Positions 1 to 12,981 are shown, numbered from the stretch's first letter. The stretch is 64,000 nucleotides of DNA from Symsagittifera roscoffensis (GCF_963678635.1 NC_087064.1:37748706-37812705), one strand, 5' to 3'. A program made the numbers and translations. The notes: generated by a model from the sequence alone, not told the origin.

Positions 1-3000
1 GCATGGATCCCGGTCCATGCACTTCTATACGAGCAAACCTGCCCTGATACGAGCAGTCTTGTTTAGATTTGTTATAGTAGCATTTGAATCAAGCATTTTT
101 AAAAGAAGTTTCATGCCAGCATGGAGCCCGGTCCATGCACTTCTATACGAGCAGTCCTGCCCTGATACGAGCAGTCTTGTTTAGATTTGTTATAGTACCA
201 TTTGAATCGAGCATTTTTAAAAGAAGTTTCATGCGAGCATGGAGCCCGGTCCATGCACTTCTATACGAGCAGTCCTGCCCTGATACGAGCACTCTTGTTT
301 AGATTTGTTATAGTACCATTTGAATAAAGCATTTTTAAAAGAAGTTTCATGCCAGCATGGAGCCCGGTCCATGCACTTCTATACGAGCAGTCCTGCCCTG
401 ATACGAGCAGTCTTGTTTAGATTTGTTATAGTACCATTTGAATCAAGCATTTTTAAAAGAAGTTTCATGCCAGCATGGAGCCCGGTCCATGCACTTCTTT
501 ACGAGCAGTCCTGCCCTGATACGAGCATACTTGTTCAGATTTGTTGTAGTACCATTTGAATCAAGCATTTTTAAAAGAAGTTTCATGCGAGCATGGAGCC
601 CGGTCCATGCACTTCTATACGAGCAGTCCTGCCCTGATACGAGCAGTCTTGTTTAGATTTGTTATAGTACCATTTGAATCAAACATTTTTAAAAGAAGTT
701 TCATGCGAGCATGGAGCCCGGTCCATGCACTTCTATACGAGCAATCCTGCCCTGGTACGAGCAGTCTTGTTTAGATTTGTTATAGTACCATTTGAATCAA
801 GCATTTTTAAAAGAAGTTTCATACGAGCATGGAGCCCGATCCATGCACTTCTATACGAGCAGTCCTGCCCTGATACGAGCAGTCTTGTTTAGATTTGTTA
901 TAGTACCATTTGAATCAAGCATTTTTAAAAGAAGTTTCATGCGAGCTTGGAGCCCGGTCCATGCACTTCTATACGAGTATTTCTGCCCTGATACGAGCAG
1001 TCTTGTTTAGATTTGTTATAGTACCATTTGAATCAAACAATTTTAAAAGAAGTTTCATGCGAGCATGGTGCCCGGTCCATGCACTTCTATACGAGCAGTC
1101 CTGCCGTGATACGAGCAGTCTTGTTTAGATTTGTTATAGTACCATTTGAATCAATCATTTTTAAAAGAAGTTTCATGCGAGCATGGAGCCCGGTCCATGC
1201 ACTTCTATACGAGCAGTCCTGCCCTGATACGAGCAGTCTTGTTTAGATTTGTTATAGTACCATTTGAATCAAGTATTTTTAAAAGAAATTTCATGCGAGC
1301 ATGGAGCCCGGTCCATGCACTTCTATACGAGTATTCCTGCCCTGATACGAGCAGTCTTGTTTAGATTTGTTATAGTACCATTTGAATCAAGCAATTTTAA
1401 AAGAAGTTTCATGCGAGCATGGTGCCCGGTCCATGCACTTCTATACGAGCAGTCCTGCCCTGATACGAGCAGTCTTGTTTAGATTTGTTATAGTACCATT
1501 TGAATCAAGCATTTTTACAAGAAGTTTCATGCGAGCATGGAGCCCGGTCCATGCACTTCTATACGAGCAGTCCTGCCCTGATACGAGCAGTCTTGTTTAG
1601 ATTTGTTATAGTACCATTTGAATCAAGCATTTTTAAAAGAAGTTTCAAGCGAGCATGGAGCCCGGTCCATGCACTTCTATACGAGCAGTCCTGCCCTGAT
1701 ACGAGCAGTCTTGTTTAGATTTGTTATAGTACCATTTTAATCAAGCATTTTTAAAAGAAGTTTCATGCGAGCATGGAGCCCGGTCCATGCACTTCTATAC
1801 GAGCAGTCCTGCCCTGATACGAGCAGTCTTGTTTAGATTTGTTATAGTACCATTTTAATCAAGCATTTTTAAAAGAAGTTTCATGCGAGCATGGAGCCCG
1901 GTCCATGCACTTCTATACGAGCAGTCCTGCCCTGATACGAGCAGTCTTGTTTAGATTTGTTATAGTACCATTTTAATCAAGCATTTTTAAAAGAAGTTTC
2001 ATGCGAGCATGGAGCCCGGTCCATGCACTTCTATACGAGCAGTCCTGCCCTGATACGAGCAGTCTTGTTTAGATTTGTTATAGTACCATTTGAATCAAGC
2101 ATTTTCAAAAGAAGTTTCATGCCAGCATGGAGCCCGGTCCACGCACTTCTATACGAGCAGTCCTGCCCTGATACGAGCAGTCTTGTTTAGATTTGTTATA
2201 GTACCATTTGAATCAAGCATTTTTAAAAGAAGTTTCAAGCGAGCATGGAGCCCGGTCCATGCACTTCTATACGAGCAGTCCTGCCCTGATACGAGCAGTC
2301 TTGTTTAGATTTGTTATAGTACCGTTTGAATCAAGCATTTTAAAAAGAAGTTTCATACCAGCATGGAGCCCGGTCCATGCACTTCTATACGAGCAGTCCT
2401 GCCCTGATACGAGCAGTCTTGTTTAGATTTGTTATAGTACCATTTGAATCAAGCAATTTTAAAAGAAGTTTCATGCCAGCATGGAGCCCGGTCCACGCAC
2501 TTCTATACGAGCAGTCCTGCCCTGATACGAGCAGTCTTGTTTAGATTTGTTATAGTACCATTTGAATCAAGCAATTTTAAAAGAAGTTTCATGCCAGCAT
2601 GGAGCCCGGTCCACGCACTTCTATACGAGCAGTCCTGCCCTGATACGAGCAGTCTTGTTTAGATTTGTTATAGTACCATTTGAATCAAGCATTTTTAAAA
2701 GAAGTTTCAAGCGAGCATGGAGCCCGGTCCATGCACTTCTATACGAGCAGTCCTGCCCTGATACGAGCAGTCTTGTTTAGATTTGTTATAGTACCATTTG
2801 AATCAAGCATTTTAAAAAGAAGTTTCATACCAGCATGGAGCCCGGTCCATGCACTTCTATACGAGCAGTCCTGCCCTGATACGAGCAGTCTTGTTTAGAT
2901 TTGTTATAGTACCATTTGAATCAAGCATTTTTAAAAGAAGTTTCATGCGAGCATGGAGCCCGGTCCATGCACTTCTATACGAGCAGTCCTGCCCTGATAC

Positions 3001-6000
3001 GAGCAGTCTTGTTTAGATTTGTTATAGTACCGTTTGAATCAAGCATTTTTAAAAGAAGTTTCATGCGAGCATGGAGCCCGGTCCGTGCACTTCCATACGA
3101 GCAGTCCTGCCCTGATACGAGCAGTCTTGTTTATATTTGTTATAGTATCATTTGAATCAAGCATTTTTAAAAGAAGTTTCATGCGAGCATGGAGCCCGGT
3201 CCATGCACTTCTATACGAGCAGTCCTGCCCTGATACGAGCAGTCTTGTTTAGATTTGTTATAGTACCATTTGAATCAAGCATTTTTAAAAGAAGTTTCAT
3301 GCGAGCATGGAGCCCGGTCCATGCACTTCTATACGAGCAGTCCTGCCCTGATACGAGCAGTCTTGTTTAGATTTGTTATAGTACCATTTGAATCAAGCAT
3401 TTTTAAAAAAAGTTTCATGCCAGCATGGAGCCCGGTCCATGCACTTCTATACGAGCAGTCCTACCCTGATACGAGCAGTCTTGTTTAGATTTGTTATAGT
3501 ACCATTTGAATCAAGCATTTTTAAAAGAAGTTTCATGCGAGCATGGAGCCCGGTCCATGCACTTCTATACGAGCAGTCCTGCCCTGATACGAGCAGTCTT
3601 GTTTAGATTTGTTATAGTACCATTTGAATCAAGCATTTTTAAAAGAAGTTTCATGCGAGCATGGAGCCCAGTCCATGCACTTCTATACGAGCAGTCCTGC
3701 CCTGATACGAGCAGTCTTGTTTAGATTTGTTATAGTACCATTTGAATCAAGAATTTTTAAAAGAAGTTTTATGCCAGGATGGAGCCCGGTCCATGCACTT
3801 CTATACGAGCAGTCCTGGCCTGATACGAGCAGTCTTGTTTAGATTTGTTATAGTACCATTTGAATCAAGCATTTTTAAAAGAAGTTTCAAGCCAGCATGG
3901 AGCCCGGTCCATGCACTTCTATACGAGCAGTCCTGCCTTGATACCAGCAGTCTTGTTTAGATTTGTTATAGCACCATGTGAATCAAGCATTTTTAAAAGA
4001 AGTTTCATGCCAGCATGGAGCCCGGTCCATGCACTTCTATACGAGCAGTCCTGCCCTGATACGGGCAGTCTTGTTTAGATTTGTTATAGTACCATTTGAA
4101 TCAAGCATTTTTAGAAGAAGTTTCAAGCCAGCATGGAGCCCGGTCCATGCACTTCTATACGAGCAGTCCTGCCCTGATACGAGCAGTCTTGTTTAGATTT
4201 GTTATAGTACCATTTGAATCAAGCATTTTTAAAAGAAGTTTCATGCCAGCATGGAGCCCGGTCCATGCACTTCTATACGAGCAGTCCTGCCCTGATACGA
4301 GCAGTCTTGTTTAGATTTGTTATAGTACCATTTGAAACAAGCATTTTTAAAAGAAATTTCATGCGAGCATGGAGCCCAGTCCATGCACTTCTATACGAGC
4401 AGTCCTGCCCTGATACGAGCAGTCTTGTTTAGATTTGTTATAGTACCATTTGAATCAAGCATTTTTAAAAGAAGTTTCATGCCAGCATGGAGCCCGGTCC
4501 ATGCACTTCTATACGAGCAGTCCTGCCCTGATACGAGCAGTCTTGTTTAGATTTGTTATAGTACCATTTGAATCAAGCATTTTTAAAAGAAGTTTCATGC
4601 CAGCATGGAGCCCGGTCCATGCACATCTATACGAGCAGTCCTGCCCTGATACGAGCAGTCTTGTTTAGATTTGTTATAGTACCATTTGAATCAAGCATTT
4701 TTAAAAGAAGTTTCATGCCAGCATGGAGCCCCGTCCATGCACTTCTATACGAGCAGTCCTGCCCTGATACGAGCAGTCTTGTTTAGATTTGTTATAGTAC
4801 CATTTGAATCAAGCATTTTTACAAGAAGTTTCATGCCAGCATGGAGCCCGGTCCATGCACTTCTATACGAGCAGTCCTGCCCCGATACGAGCAGTCTTGT
4901 TTAGATTTGCTATAGTACCAGTTGAATCAAGCATTTTTAAAAGAAGTTTCATGCCAGCATGAAGCCCGGTTCATGCACTTCTATACGAGCAGTCCTGCCC
5001 TGATACGAGCAGTCTTGTTTAGATTTGTTATAGTACCATTTGAATCAAGCATTTTTAAAAGAAGTTTCATGCGAGCATGGAGCCCGGTCCATGCACTTCT
5101 ATACGAGCAGTCCTTTCCTGATACGAGCAGTCTTGTTTAGATTTGTTATAGCACCATTTGAATCAAGAATTTTTAAAAGAAGTTCCATGCGAGCATGGAG
5201 CCCGGTCCATGCACTTCTATACGAGCGGTCCTGCCCTGATACGAGCAGTCTTGTTTATATTTGTTATAGTACCATTTGAATCAAGCATTTTTAAAAGAAG
5301 TTTGATGCCAGCATAGAGCCCGGTCCATGCACTTCTATACGAGCAGTCCTGCCCTGATACGAGCAGTCTTGTTTAGATTTGTTATAGTACCATTTGAATC
5401 AAGCATTTTTAAAAGAAGTTTCAATCGAGCATGGAATCCGGTCCATGCACTTCTATACGAGCAGTCCTGCCCTGATACGAGCAGTCTTGTTTAGATTTGT
5501 TTTAGTACCATTTGAATCAAGCATTTTTAAAAGAAGTTTCATGCGAGCATGGAGCCCGGTCCATGCACTTCTATACGAGCAGTCCTGCCCTGATACGAGC
5601 AGTCTTGTTTAGATTTGTTATAGCACCATTTGAATCAAGCATTTTTAAAAGAAGTTTCATGCGAGCATGGAGCCCGGTCCATGCACTTCTATACGAGCAG
5701 TCCTGCCCTGATACGAGCAGTCTTGTTTAGATTTGTTATAGTACCATTTGAATCAAGCATTTTTGAAAGAAGTTTCATGCCAGCATGGAGCCCGGTCCAT
5801 GCACTTCTATACGAGCAGTCCTGCCCTGATACGAGCAGTCTTGTTTAGATTTGTTATAGTACTATTTGAATCAAGCATTTTTAAAAGAAGTTTCATGCGA
5901 GCATGGAGCCCGGTCCATGCACTTCTATACGAGCAGTCCTGCTCTGATACGAGCAGTCTTGTTTAGATTTGTTATAGTACCATTTGAATCAAGCATTTTT

Positions 6001-6467
6001 AAAAGAAGTTTCATGCGAGCATGGAGCCCGGTCCATGCACTTCTATACGAGCAGTACTGCCCTGATACGAGCAATCTTGTTTAGATTTGTTATAGTACCA
6101 TTTGAATCAAGCATTTTTAAAAGAAGTTTCATGCGAGCATGGAGCCCGGTCCATGCACTTCTATACGAGCAGTCCCGCCCTGATACGAGCAGTCTTGTTT
6201 AGATTTGTTATAGTACCATTTGAATCAAGCATTTTTAAAAGAAGTTTCATGCGAGCATGGAGCCCGGTCCATGCACTTCTATACGAGCAGTCCTGCCCTG
6301 ATACGAGCAGTCGTTTTAGATTTGTTATAGTACCATTTGAGTCAAGCATTTTTAAAAGAAGTTTCATGCGAGCATGGAGCCCGGTCCATGCACTTCTATA
6401 CGAGCATTCCTGCCCTGATACGAGCAGTCTTGTTTAGATTTGTTATAGTACCATTTGAATCAAGCAA
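1..6467. repeat. 118-bp tandem satellite array
   Basis: About 55 head-to-tail units of 118 bp. The window starts inside the array, so its left end is not seen. Each unit holds the hairpin GCATGGAGCCCGGTCCATGC, a doubled ATACGAGCAGTC motif, and an A/T-rich half (TTGTTATAGTACCATTTGAATC). From 84 to 6220 the period is exactly 118 with no indel, although substitutions are common; the first 1-bp deletion is near 6311. The array breaks off in CAAGCAAGGTCTG at about 6467. The overlapping 72-codon frames it generates read 1.86 units in two frames, because 118 is not a multiple of three. They are not genes. Confidence 0.98.
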
Positions 6468-6975
6468 GGTCTGTTTTTGTGTTACTTTCAGTTCTTCCAA
6501 GCTCAAATGGCTAAAGATTGAACCTCATTTGTCTCACGCTACTCAAAAGTAGGTTTTTTTCTCATTTTTGCGCATATTTATCCTGTTATTTAATACGTTT
6601 TTTTTTCCAGTAATTTTATGTCTCAAACCTTTCTCTGCTACATTCGCAACTACTTGTTACCGTTATATAAACTCTTTGTTTTCAACTTCATATTTTCGCT
6701 CGCCATCTACGCAAAATTTGAAGCGTTTCTCATCTAAACACAGATTTTTTTGTTGCAGTTTGAAAAAAAAAATGATGCCTTCAGTTCAATTAAAAAACAA
6801 TTTTGTGCTTCAACACTGGAAAATGAAATATTATAAGTTTGATTTTTTTTTGTTAAATTTTGGGATATGAAAATTGCCAACCAAACTAGAATTAATTTCG
6901 ATCATTAATTAGTTCGATGTTCATAGGATTCTAAAACGTAGCTAAAAAGCAAAAACTGCTTTTGATCTGCGAGTA
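6468..6975 (+). other. spacer before the helicase gene; possible 5' exon region
   Basis: T-rich DNA between the satellite and the helicase start. It has two splice-acceptor-like tracts, TGTTACTTTCAG near 6492 and TTTTTTGTTGCAG near 6758, so an upstream non-coding exon may exist. A 100-codon frame at 6568-6870 is low-complexity and F/S-rich, and I do not call it a gene. No clear promoter was seen. Confidence 0.3.
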
Positions 6976-9157
6976 ATGGAACCGGATCTTACTTCAAAGT
7001 TTCCAAAACATGAACTGGAGCTTCAAATTTTGCCTGGAACCCGTGATGATTTATTCGAAATTGAAAAGAAGGACAGCAGCGATAACTTTCAAATTCAGGA
7101 GATCAAAAAAATTGGCCTAGCAGGATTTTTTTTGAAACAGCTGCCAGAAGAAGAGAGTGCAATCGAAGACTATGATTTGAACCGAACTGTCAGCTATCAA
7201 AAAGCCTTCCCAGTGGCAAACATCTTCATTCCAACAATTAAAGATGCGTACATTGACCGTATAATTGCAATCAAGCAAATCGGCAAAATAAACGTCGAAG
7301 AAATTAAAAAGAGCATTTCTGACCAAGCGAACAAAATTGAAACCAAAATTCAAAAACTAAACTCTGAGGGTAACCAACTGTCAGCAAAAATACCGATTAT
7401 ATTCGCTCTTTGTGCAAAGACTAAACAAAGTGCTCCTGAAGTTGAGAAGCTACGTAATGACCTAAATAGTTATTTCGAGAAAACTGTGTCACAAATTAGG
7501 CCAATTTTGCAAATTAGGGTGGTGTGTGTCTCAAATAACTCCAAAGAAAAAACTCGTCAAAATTTATTTGAAACAGTGGAATGCTGCAAAGATCCAAAGG
7601 GTCGAGGACAAAATCCTCCCAACCACCCTAACCCATTACTCATGTCCCTGATTCTTAAAGTTCCAGACGTTGAGACCCGATTTGAGATAACCCGAAGAAT
7701 GTTCAGAATCCCCCCAAAGAACGAACCGGAAACGGGCACTGAACCGGAAACACAAATCACGTTGAGAAACGTGAAGGGTGTACTGAGTCTGTTTAGAGCG
7801 TATTTTCCACAAATAGAAGGCTGCTTGGAAACATTGCCGGAGTTCAACAGAATAGGTCAAGATTTTCTCCGCTATTTGCCCAAATGGGAAAAACAAAACG
7901 ACTCATATGACACCAATAATGACAACTCTACTGACAAGAGCAAACCACAAATCAATCTCTATTTAGGAGAAATAAAGGACTTCTGGGAAAAAGTAGTCTC
8001 TTCACTGGACTGTCCTAGAGGTCTGTTGATTCATGGATACAAGAGGCAACATCTAAACCAAGTACTCAGGCAGCCTTTTAACTGTGACTTCGAGTTTGAC
8101 TGGCTATTAGTGGGCAACGGATTGCTTACAATTTTCGAAGTGGGTCGCAGTGATAACCCAGAGTTACCAAAATCTGCTGTTGAGAATAAACTGGCTCATG
8201 ATAAAGTTCTCAAGGCAGTTACCAAAATGCAGAAGATAGTTTTCTCTATCCTAAAGGAAGTGGCGGATCATTTACCCGATACTGAGCTGAAAACCATTGC
8301 GGAAAAATCGGTTAGATTTGTGGTCGTTTTTTCCAACACAACAAAAGCAGCTATTCAGGCGTTGATTGACGAGAAAAAGATCAAGGCAGAAAAATTAACA
8401 ACAGTGAAAAACAATCGAACCTTGATAATGGCTGCAGATTTCGACCAAGTCGATTTAGAGAGCAATATATACTGTAGTAATGGTAAGCTTAAGTTATTCG
8501 AACTAAGTGCAGACTTTCAGCTCATTCTGTCAGGAATAACCACTGATGATTTATTTAGCTCTGAAGCTGCGCTATATCTGGATTTTAATGAGGAACATAA
8601 GAAGTTGATCAGTTACGTTGCAGCTATTTTGTCGCTTTCTGCATTACTGAACCCTACAACGAGTGGCAACGATTCGGCTAACTGTGACACATCCAACCAA
8701 CTTTCCGCGCAAAGTTGGTACCTCGACCCACCCGATACGCGCCCCCTAAATGTTGAAGAACGATTAATTACGAGAGAAGCAGCCAAGAAAGAACAGTATA
8801 GATTGACACAACTAGAGATTATTCTCAGTCCCCAGCAACGTAGTTTACTCGATGAAAAATCCGATAGACTTTTGTTGATTGGAGAACCAGGCACAGGAAA
8901 AACTGCGGTGTTGATGATGAGGGCATTTGATGCTGCCTTGAACGACGAAAACATCAAATATGTTATTATAAGCTTCCCATCAGAAAAGACTGATTTCAAA
9001 GAATTCATTGTCAGGTTCTCCGAGAATCAAAATGTTCCAGACGAAGCGAAAGGCAAACTCAGATTTCTCTCTGTACAGGAATTAGCAAGCATTGTCGAAT
9101 CCCAGAATTTGTGCAAAATTTTGAACGAAGATATGCAAAAAAAGTTTTTGAAACTTA
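6976..9157 (+). CDS. SF1 helicase-like protein, first large exon (nuclease-like module, Q motif, Walker A)
   Basis: The open frame runs to 9168, but the helicase core is cut after motif Ia and resumes at 15.7-17.0 kb, so this is read as an exon. A donor at 9158 (A/GTATAATA) or 9144 (A/GTTTTT) would end it. Residues 1-360 are charged and not recognised; 105-140 look coiled-coil. Residues 371-392 (DFEFDWLLVGNGLLTIFEVG) have the D-x12-E-x-G spacing of a PD-(D/E)xK nuclease core, but Gly stands where Lys is expected. The Q motif LSPQQ is at 617-621 and Walker A GEPGTGKT at 636-643, followed by a motif Ia-like strand. Together this suggests a UvrD/Rep-type or Schlafen/DUF2075-like NTP-driven nucleic-acid helicase. 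The start is the first ATG of the frame and fits the preceding AT-rich leader. The helicase call is firm; the nuclease call is an inference. Confidence 0.75.
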
Positions 9158-9459
9158 GTATAATATAGATTTTAAAAGCCAAATTGAACAGAAAAAAAAA
9201 CACCTAACCAAAGCTTACTTTGAGTTGAACCTAACGAAAAAAAAACAAATAAAATTTACAACAAATTAAGCGTTTTGGCAAAATGTAAGAACGAATGAAT
9301 CAAAGTGGATAAAAAGTAAAGCATTTCGATGTTTCTCAACTTTTTCCCTCCCTTTGTTATTTTTTTGTTGGTAAGTTACGCCGCACTAAGCAATTGCTCT
9401 ATTTTCAATTGAGGTAAGCTAATTGGTCGTGGTTTAATCGTTCAATTCAAAATTCACAC

Positions 9460-9962
9460 TTGATGTTCAGTTTTTGTCTACAATTTCTGTTTTTTTTTGT
9501 TCCGACTTTCGCAACGAAAGTAACGAAATATTTGTGCTCGGGGTGGTTTTTTCTTCTGACTTTTTCCAACATTTCATCCAGCCTTTTTCGACGGAACATT
9601 TCTAATGATTCAAAATGTGTTATTGTCCTGAGCTTAATTTCAAAAGATATTTCACCTGTTAACTTTTTTCGAAAAGTTATAGGGGTTTAAATATTGCCAT
9701 TTGACCAATTGGAGACAATTAACGCGCAATATATATTTTGAGCTATCAACGCGTAGGCGAAGGTTCATGCCGTCTTAGAAATTTGGTTGAACGAAGCTTA
9801 GTTGCCATAATTGATTTGTTACTAGGAGCGAAATATATCTCTTTGTATTGTTTTTTACTTTTTGTACTTTTTTGCGGCAATGTCCTAGGAATGAGGCAGT
9901 TAGAGCATTCAGGGCTTCGTCCTGATACGAGCAGTTTTGTTTTATTTTCAGTTCCAATTTGA
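9460..9962 (+). repeat. dispersed repeat, copy 1 (same family as 45.7-46.9 kb)
   Basis: Contains GTTCCGACTTTCGCAACGAAAG near 9500, CCTGAGCTTAATTTCAAAAG near 9630, ACGCGCAATATAT near 9722, CCGTCTTAGAAAT near 9770 and CCTGATACGAGCAG near 9920. All of these recur at 45.7-46.9 kb, partly in opposite orientation. The last motif is also in every unit of the 118-bp satellite. The two frames overlapping it (9460-9690, 9738-9962) are not conserved between copies and are not genes. Confidence 0.75.
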
Positions 9963-10585
9963 AGGGCACCATCGAATCAATTATACGGCTTCGCCTTGAT
10001 CGACTTGATAATTACCTCAGCTTGTCCCTAAGTGTTGTGCCCTAAAAAGTGGTTTTTCAAAGCTGTAGTTTAGTTTCAGAAATTTTGCTGAACCTTATAT
10101 TTTTTGACGTACTAAATGCCCTACACTTTCTGGTTGAAAACTTGAATGTATCAAATAACTAATCCAAATTGATAACTGTCACAGGTAAAACCTTGTCACA
10201 TGTTTTCTCTCAACTCCACATGTTGTTGAAACAATGACCGCATAAAATATCTCGAGGATTAGGGACAGTATTAGGCCATCTCACGACAAGCCATTGCTAA
10301 AATCTCTTTTTTCGCAGAAACTGTAATTCGGGTTTATTGTCTGCTGCAAGGTTCTTTCTCCGGTAGCTAACCTCTGGAGTAGTGTGCTCCGTACCTACGT
10401 TTCCTCTCATATGGGGACCCCGCCCCGGGTTTGCTATGTCTCGTTCTTCCTTGCCTTGCTCGTCCCTTGGTATTGCGACCACTTGTTCATTTTCTCCCTT
10501 ATTCCTGCCACTTTTCTAATACCTTATTCCTTATTCCTGCCTTATTTCCAATATTGCTTTTCGTTTCACAAAAAATAACGCAGAG

Positions 10586-12118
10586 AGTCTTGAGTATGAG
10601 TCAATAAAATTGATTGCGTATTTAAAGTTGTCATTTGAACTGTATCAGCCGGCCTCAAAACGTCACTATGAACGGTTTCTAATCTTTCAGCAGCAGCTCT
10701 TTTTTCCCTTGTACCAGGTATTGGTTATCGTTTAGTTTGTTTCAATTTGGCAGTCAACACATTAATTTGCTTCATTACTTGAGCTTTACTCCCGCGGTTT
10801 GATTTTCCAGAACCAAATTCTTTATGAGCATGTCTTCTACGCCCGGTTCTTACATCTTCAATAGTCATTGGTAAAGTTTTCGATGGTTTTTGTTTGCTCT
10901 TTCAATTGTCAATTCGAAAAAACCTTGTTCATGCAGTAGCTGAGGTTTTAATTTATCAGGCAATTTGAAACGCTGACAAATTCGATCAAAACTCCCATCT
11001 GCCTTTTGTTCGATACCACCAATAACTTAGCACTCTGTGAAGGTACACACAGTGTCTCTTGGAGCTTATAGTTAGATTACCAATTGTCTCAGGTTTCTTT
11101 TACGGCAAGTTTTGAATAATTTACATTTCCAAAACAACGTTTGCATGTCTATGAATAGAAATTCTGCAATTATTTAATATGTGCTGAACACTTTGTATAT
11201 ATCGTGCAAATGAATTCCATGTTTTCGTCAAAACTTTTGTCATTTTGGTAAAAAAGGAAGCGAATTACTGCTCTATTGCTTTCTGACATGAGATGAAATT
11301 TGTTTTGACATTTTTTTCAAACTAACTTTTTTTGCTTGTTACTAGTTGATTGATAAGGTGAATTATTGTTTCTATAAATACTCGCAAATTATTTTCCATT
11401 TTTTGCAGATAATGTTTTTATTTTTTTCCTACGCTCTTGTTTTTTTTGACGCTAGTTTCGCAACTATATCATGTATAGATTTGTTTAAGAAGAAATATCC
11501 ATTATTCGAGTTTCTCTGCGAAAGTAACGTTCTACTCTCCTCAAAGCTTAATCAATCTATTTTAATTTCGTCCAATTTTTGGCTTCTTTCAAAAAATTGA
11601 CTACAGTTTTGACCTTATGAAACCCTTTGATTGCCTTTTTAAAATGAATCCAATCACTATTTTTTCTAGAATTTTTTGCATTTTTTAAAAATTCAGTCGC
11701 AAACTCTCCAACCTCTGTTTATACTATTTAACAGATTCATTTTTGTCTTATCTCAAAACAGAACTATCATTGAATTAATTTTGAGTACGTGGTCTCTCGG
11801 TATTTTAAAAATGAATTACCCGGGTTGACCAAAATTTCTTATTATACAATTTCCTTATATGAGAAACTTCTTGTCATACAATTTCATACAATTCCATACG
11901 TACAGACAATTGTACGAAATTTTCTGATAAGCATTTTTCCATATTTGAAAACTGTATGGTAGTTGTTTTTCCATAAACCAAAAGAGGAATTTTTAGTTTT
12001 TAAGTTTATTTTTTGAAAAACTTTGTTTGTGTTTGCAACCAAACACAAGTGAAAAAGACTTTAATTTACTCAAAGCACCAAAGTTTGGACGGTTTGTTTA
12101 AATAAAAATAATAAAAGG
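10586..12118. repeat. ~1.53-kb tandem unit, copy 1
   Basis: Starts at AGTCTTGAGTATGAGTC and is followed by near-identical DNA at period 1533. It carries an antisense coding-like stretch near 10727-10965, broken by a 1-base deletion relative to copy 2, and a palindromic TTATACAATTT...CAATTG block near 11836-11935. It lies inside the putative helicase intron. Confidence 0.9.
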
Positions 12119-12258
12119 AGTCTTGAGTATGAATCAATAAAACTGATTGCGTATTTAAAGTTCTAATTTGAAACTGTATCAGCCGGCCTCAAAATTTCAC
12201 TACGAACGGTTTCTAATCTTTCAGCAGAAGCTCTTTTACCCCTTGTACCAGGTATTGG

Positions 12259-12565
12259 TTATCGTTTCGTTTGGTTCAAATTGACAGTCAATACATTAAT
12301 TTGTTTCTTCGCTTGAGCTTTACTCACAAGGTTTGATTTTCCAGAATCAAATTCTTTATGAACATGTCTTCTACGCCCAGTTCTTACATCTTCAATAGTC
12401 ATTGGTAAAGTTTTCGATGGTTTTTGATTTGCTCTTTCAATTGTCATTTCGAAAAAGCCTTGTTCATGCAGTAGCTGAAGTTTTAAATTATCAGGCAATT
12501 TGAATTGCTGGCAAATTCGATCAAAAAGCCCATCTGCTTTTTGTTCAATACCACAAATAACTTAG
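12259..12565 (-). pseudogene. antisense coding-like fragment inside tandem unit 2, family not recognised
   Basis: The minus-strand frame has protein-like composition (for example GLFDRICQQFKLPDN, then MTIEDVRTGRRRHVHKEFD) and is open for about 100 codons to a TAA at 12259. The same frame stays coding-like beyond the stop (RGKRASAERLETVRSEILRP) for about 30 codons. The matching positions in units 1 and 3 have lost one base and are frameshifted. Conserved amino-acid content with stops and shifts in different copies suggests a decayed gene or exon that was copied with the repeat. I do not recognise the family. An intron-nested antisense gene is the alternative. Confidence 0.4.
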
Positions 12566-12705
12566 CACTCTGTGAAGGTACACACAGTGTCTCTTGGAGC
12601 TTATAGTTAGATTACCAATTGTCTCAGGTTTCTTTTACGGCAAGTTTTGAATAATTTACATTTCCAAAACAACGTTTCCATGTCTATGAATATCAAATTC
12701 TGCAA

Positions 12706-12981
12706 TTATTTAATATGTGCTGAACACTTAGTACATATCGTGCAAATGAATTCCATGTTTTCGTCAAAACGTTTGTCGTTTGGGTAAAAAAGGAAGCGAT
12801 TTACTGCTCTATTGCTTTCTGACATGAGATGAAAATTGTTTTGACATTTTTTCAAACAAACTTTTTTGCTTGTTATTAGTTGATTGATAAGGTGAATTGT
12901 TGTTTCTATAAGTACTCGCAAATTATTTTCTTTTTTTTGCAGATATTGTTTTTTATTTTTTTCCTGCCTTCTTGGTTTCAT
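12706..12981 (-). pseudogene. second antisense open frame in tandem unit 2, possibly part of the same decayed gene
   Basis: A 91-codon minus-strand frame, Lys/Asn-rich, ending in FICTICTKCSAHIK, which has a C-x2-C-x2-C cluster. It lies 5' of the 12259-12565 fragment on the same strand, so the two could be exons or pieces of one former gene. Units 1 and 3 carry the homologous DNA, but the frame is interrupted there. The composition is only weakly coding-like, so it may be chance. Confidence 0.25.

Noticed and set aside
84-6437. About 45 overlapping 72-codon open frames starting MNQAFLKEVS
   Set aside because: They arise from the 118-bp repeat read in two successive frames; period not divisible by three, no start context, identical artefact in every unit.
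1-6467. CRISPR array
   Set aside because: Units are continuous 118-bp repeats without unique spacers, and the setting is eukaryotic.
10297-10482. Minus frame over a GC-richer patch (PGRGPHMRGNVG)
   Set aside because: Only 61 codons, no homologous copy in the window and no splice context; left unannotated though an antisense exon is possible.
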